The notes under the pieces: generated by a model
Databases searched by the model: none
What the model was told of the DNA's origin: nothing
What the model saw: only the letters and a program-made list of their open reading frames with translations
NCBI GenBank assembly: GCA_036278435.1
Contig: DASULA010000495.1
Coordinates: 1-6,402 of the forward strand
Origin: DASULA01 sp036278435
Lineage (GTDB): Bacteria > Actinomycetota > Actinomycetes > Mycobacteriales > DASULA01
DNA length: 6,402 nt
Direction: 5' to 3'
In this document: one piece after another, positions 5,366-6,402 of the stretch
Layout of the letters: every line of letters begins with the position of its first letter
How positions within the stretch are numbered: position 1 is the stretch's first letter
Position numbers and translations under genes: made by a program

Positions 5366-5764
5366 ATGTCTGAATCGACTTGAGAAAATACAGTTCCATC
5401 TGAAACGGTGGGTGTGCCCGTCATCGCTGGAACCACACGTGGCGACACGTCCGGATCTCACTTGATTGACTACCCACCTGAGGCGTACTCCTCGGAAGGC
5501 ACATATGCACCGGGTAGAGCCAGCCACGGCGTTCATGAGGCTTTCAACCTGCTGAAGCAGGCCATCCGTGACCTCCAAGACAGGTGTAAGAGTTCTACGG
5601 CCGCAGTCGTGAAGATCGAGATGCAGCGGTTGAGCGCGGGAGGCTTCAGCTACCGGCCTGTACTTCTTCAAGGAGACTTTCGCATAACCCACCATCCTGC
5701 ACGTCGTCGCACACCCGACCGAGCGCGGCGCCGACAGTGTCGGACCCGCCGATCCCCTGGCTGA
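5366..5764 (+). pseudogene. Probable broken gene, unrecognised product, in-frame TGA at codon 6
   Basis: From ATG 5366 the frame reads MSEST, then TGA (5381-5383), then ENTVPSETVGVPVIAG and onward without interruption to 5764. GTG 5408, in the same frame, is a possible fallback start but has no ribosome binding site. The middle looks like a real protein: a helix VHEAFNLLKQAIRDLQDR, then STAAVVKIEMQRLS, with about 75 percent G/C at third positions over those codons by hand count. After about 5636 this frame loses that bias and becomes arginine-rich. The next frame, from 5637, gives REASATGLYFFKETFA and a TAA at 5685-5687 with better codon bias. So a second lesion, an extra base in AGCGCGGG (5633-5640), is plausible, and the ancestral product would be about 106 aa. 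Codon use is less GC-biased than neighbours, suggesting transfer. No family recognised. Alternatives: the MSEST ORF is a leader peptide for a GTG-started protein, or the ORF is chance. Confidence 0.4.
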
Positions 5765-5866
5765 ATCCGTGGAGCCACAGAATTCCCGGTTCACCCTGTC
5801 ATTCATCCGCGGACTGTGACTGTCGAATTCACTCGTACAGGTGATCAAACAGCAGTGGCGTCGACA
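5688..5866. other. Intergenic stretch before the 13E12-type gene
   Basis: No supported gene beyond the uncertain tail of the preceding ORF. It holds a 13-bp palindrome CCGACA-G-TGTCGG (5731-5743), which could be an operator or a weak hairpin. Otherwise I see nothing of note up to the -10 element of the next gene. Confidence 0.3.
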
Positions 5867-5872
5867 TAGAAT
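5867..5872 (+). promoter_or_regulatory. Likely -10 element of a leaderless 13E12-type gene
   Basis: TAGAAT differs from TATAAT at one base and ends seven bases before ATG 5880. This would place transcription start on or next to the start codon. Only a weak GGTGG precedes the ATG, consistent with a leaderless mRNA. No clear -35 is seen. Confidence 0.45.
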
Positions 5873-5879
5873 TGGTGGC

Positions 5880-6402
5880 ATGGATAGCCTGCTCTGTTCG
5901 ATACCCCGCCACACCTGTGGTGTCGGCGTGGAATCGGACGGCGGGTTTCCGGTCACCGGAGTCGACCCCGTCGCTGTCGCCGGGTCGCTTGCCGGGTTCG
6001 ACCCCTCCGGGTTGGACGGGGACTCCCTGTTGACCGTGATGGCAGGGGTGGAACGGATAGTGGCCGCCGCGCACGCCGCGCAGGTCAAGGCGATGGCCGA
6101 GTTCACCCGCCTCCGCCCGCACACCCCGGGGCGCCAGTTCGGGGAGTTCATCGCAGACGAGATCGCTTTGGAACTGTCGATCACCCGACGGGCCGCGGAG
6201 ACCCGGATCGCCCAGGCCGTGGAACTGACCACCCGCCTCCCCGCCGTACTGGCCGCCCTGCAAACCGGGGCGGTGGACCTGTACCGAGCCAGGATCATCA
6301 CCGAGGCCACCTACCGGTTGGACGACACCACCGCCACCCGGGTCGCCACCCACGTGGTGGACCGCGTCGAGGGGCGTAACGCCTCGCAGGTACGCCGCAT
6401 CG
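5880..6402 (+). CDS. 13E12/DUF222 family protein (probable HNH endonuclease), N-terminal part
   Basis: The first 174 residues of a gene that runs off the window. After a variable N-terminus, the DUF222 (13E12 repeat) pattern is clear: VERIVAAAHAAQVKAMAEFTR (57-77) with minor variation, then FIADEIALELSITRRAAETRIA (90-111), LTTRLPAVLAALQTGAVDLY (116-135), RARIITEATYRLDD (136-149) and VVDRV...NASQVRRI (159-174). Proteins of this family normally continue to a C-terminal HNH nuclease domain, which is outside the window and not seen here. They are frequent and often multicopy in actinobacteria, and in M. tuberculosis the REP13E12 elements are repeats, one of which serves as a prophage attachment site. 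Their function is not settled. The start is ATG 5880, supported by the TAGAAT element; GTG 5841 in the same frame has no ribosome binding site. Its high third-position G/C resembles the host core genes. Confidence 0.85.
   Translation, partial: MDSLLCSIPRHTCGVGVESDGGFPVTGVDPVAVAGSLAGFDPSGLDGDSLLTVMAGVERIVAAAHAAQVKAMAEFTRLRPHTPGRQFGEFIADEIALELSITRRAAETRIAQAVELTTRLPAVLAALQTGAVDLYRARIITEATYRLDDTTATRVATHVVDRVEGRNASQVRRI

Noticed and set aside
5381..5383. The in-frame TGA as a selenocysteine codon
   Set aside because: It is at codon 6, no bacterial SECIS-like hairpin is apparent just after it, and no selenoprotein family is recognised; a nonsense change is simpler.
5330..6353. Minus-strand open frames over the broken ORF and the 13E12-type gene
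   Set aside because: The 13E12/DUF222 family match is clear on the plus strand, and the minus translations show no family features.
1..6402. CRISPR arrays, insertion sequences with terminal inverted repeats, rRNA genes
   Set aside because: No regularly spaced repeats, no transposase-like protein with flanking inverted repeats and no rRNA-like stretches were seen.

Overview
The window is high-GC DNA with strongly G/C-biased third codon positions, GTG starts, ATGA gene overlaps and probable leaderless starts. Together with a DUF4439 gene close to proS and a 13E12-type DUF222 gene, this points to an actinobacterium. The exact genus cannot be named from sequence alone.

Layout, left to right. 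Positions 1-1577 hold a tightly packed plus-strand cluster: the last codons of an unidentified gene, a small ferritin-like DUF4439 protein, and a CurA/prostaglandin-reductase-type NADPH oxidoreductase. They are joined by ATGA stop/start overlaps, including a possible 20-codon micro-ORF at 83-145. A hairpin that pairs the two convergent stop codons (1573-1599) closes this cluster. On the minus strand, reading from 4912 down to 1595, lie proS (bacterial prolyl-tRNA synthetase), a HAD-family hydrolase with an atypical first motif, a YccF inner-membrane protein whose stop codon appears lost, and a 77-residue single-span membrane protein. The order proS / DUF4439 on opposite strands resembles a conserved actinobacterial neighbourhood (in M. 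tuberculosis the Rv2844-Rv2845c region); here four genes sit between them.

To the right of proS (4913-5879) is about 970 bp without an intact gene. It holds a tandem repeat in the proS upstream region, a possible leaderless start, an AT-rich near-palindrome, a strong terminator-like hairpin, and a probable broken gene. That gene has an excellent ribosome binding site, but codon 6 is TGA, and its 3' end looks frameshifted. Much of this stretch is visibly less GC-rich than its neighbours. At 5880 a 13E12/DUF222 family gene (usually a DUF222-HNH nuclease) begins and runs off the window. This family is often multicopy and associated with variable regions, so the right part looks like the edge of an accessory segment next to a core housekeeping block.

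No coherent new multi-gene system is visible. The points most worth a second look are the YccF stop loss supported by a correctly placed downstream hairpin, the broken ORF at 5366, and the chain of ATGA overlaps at the left end.
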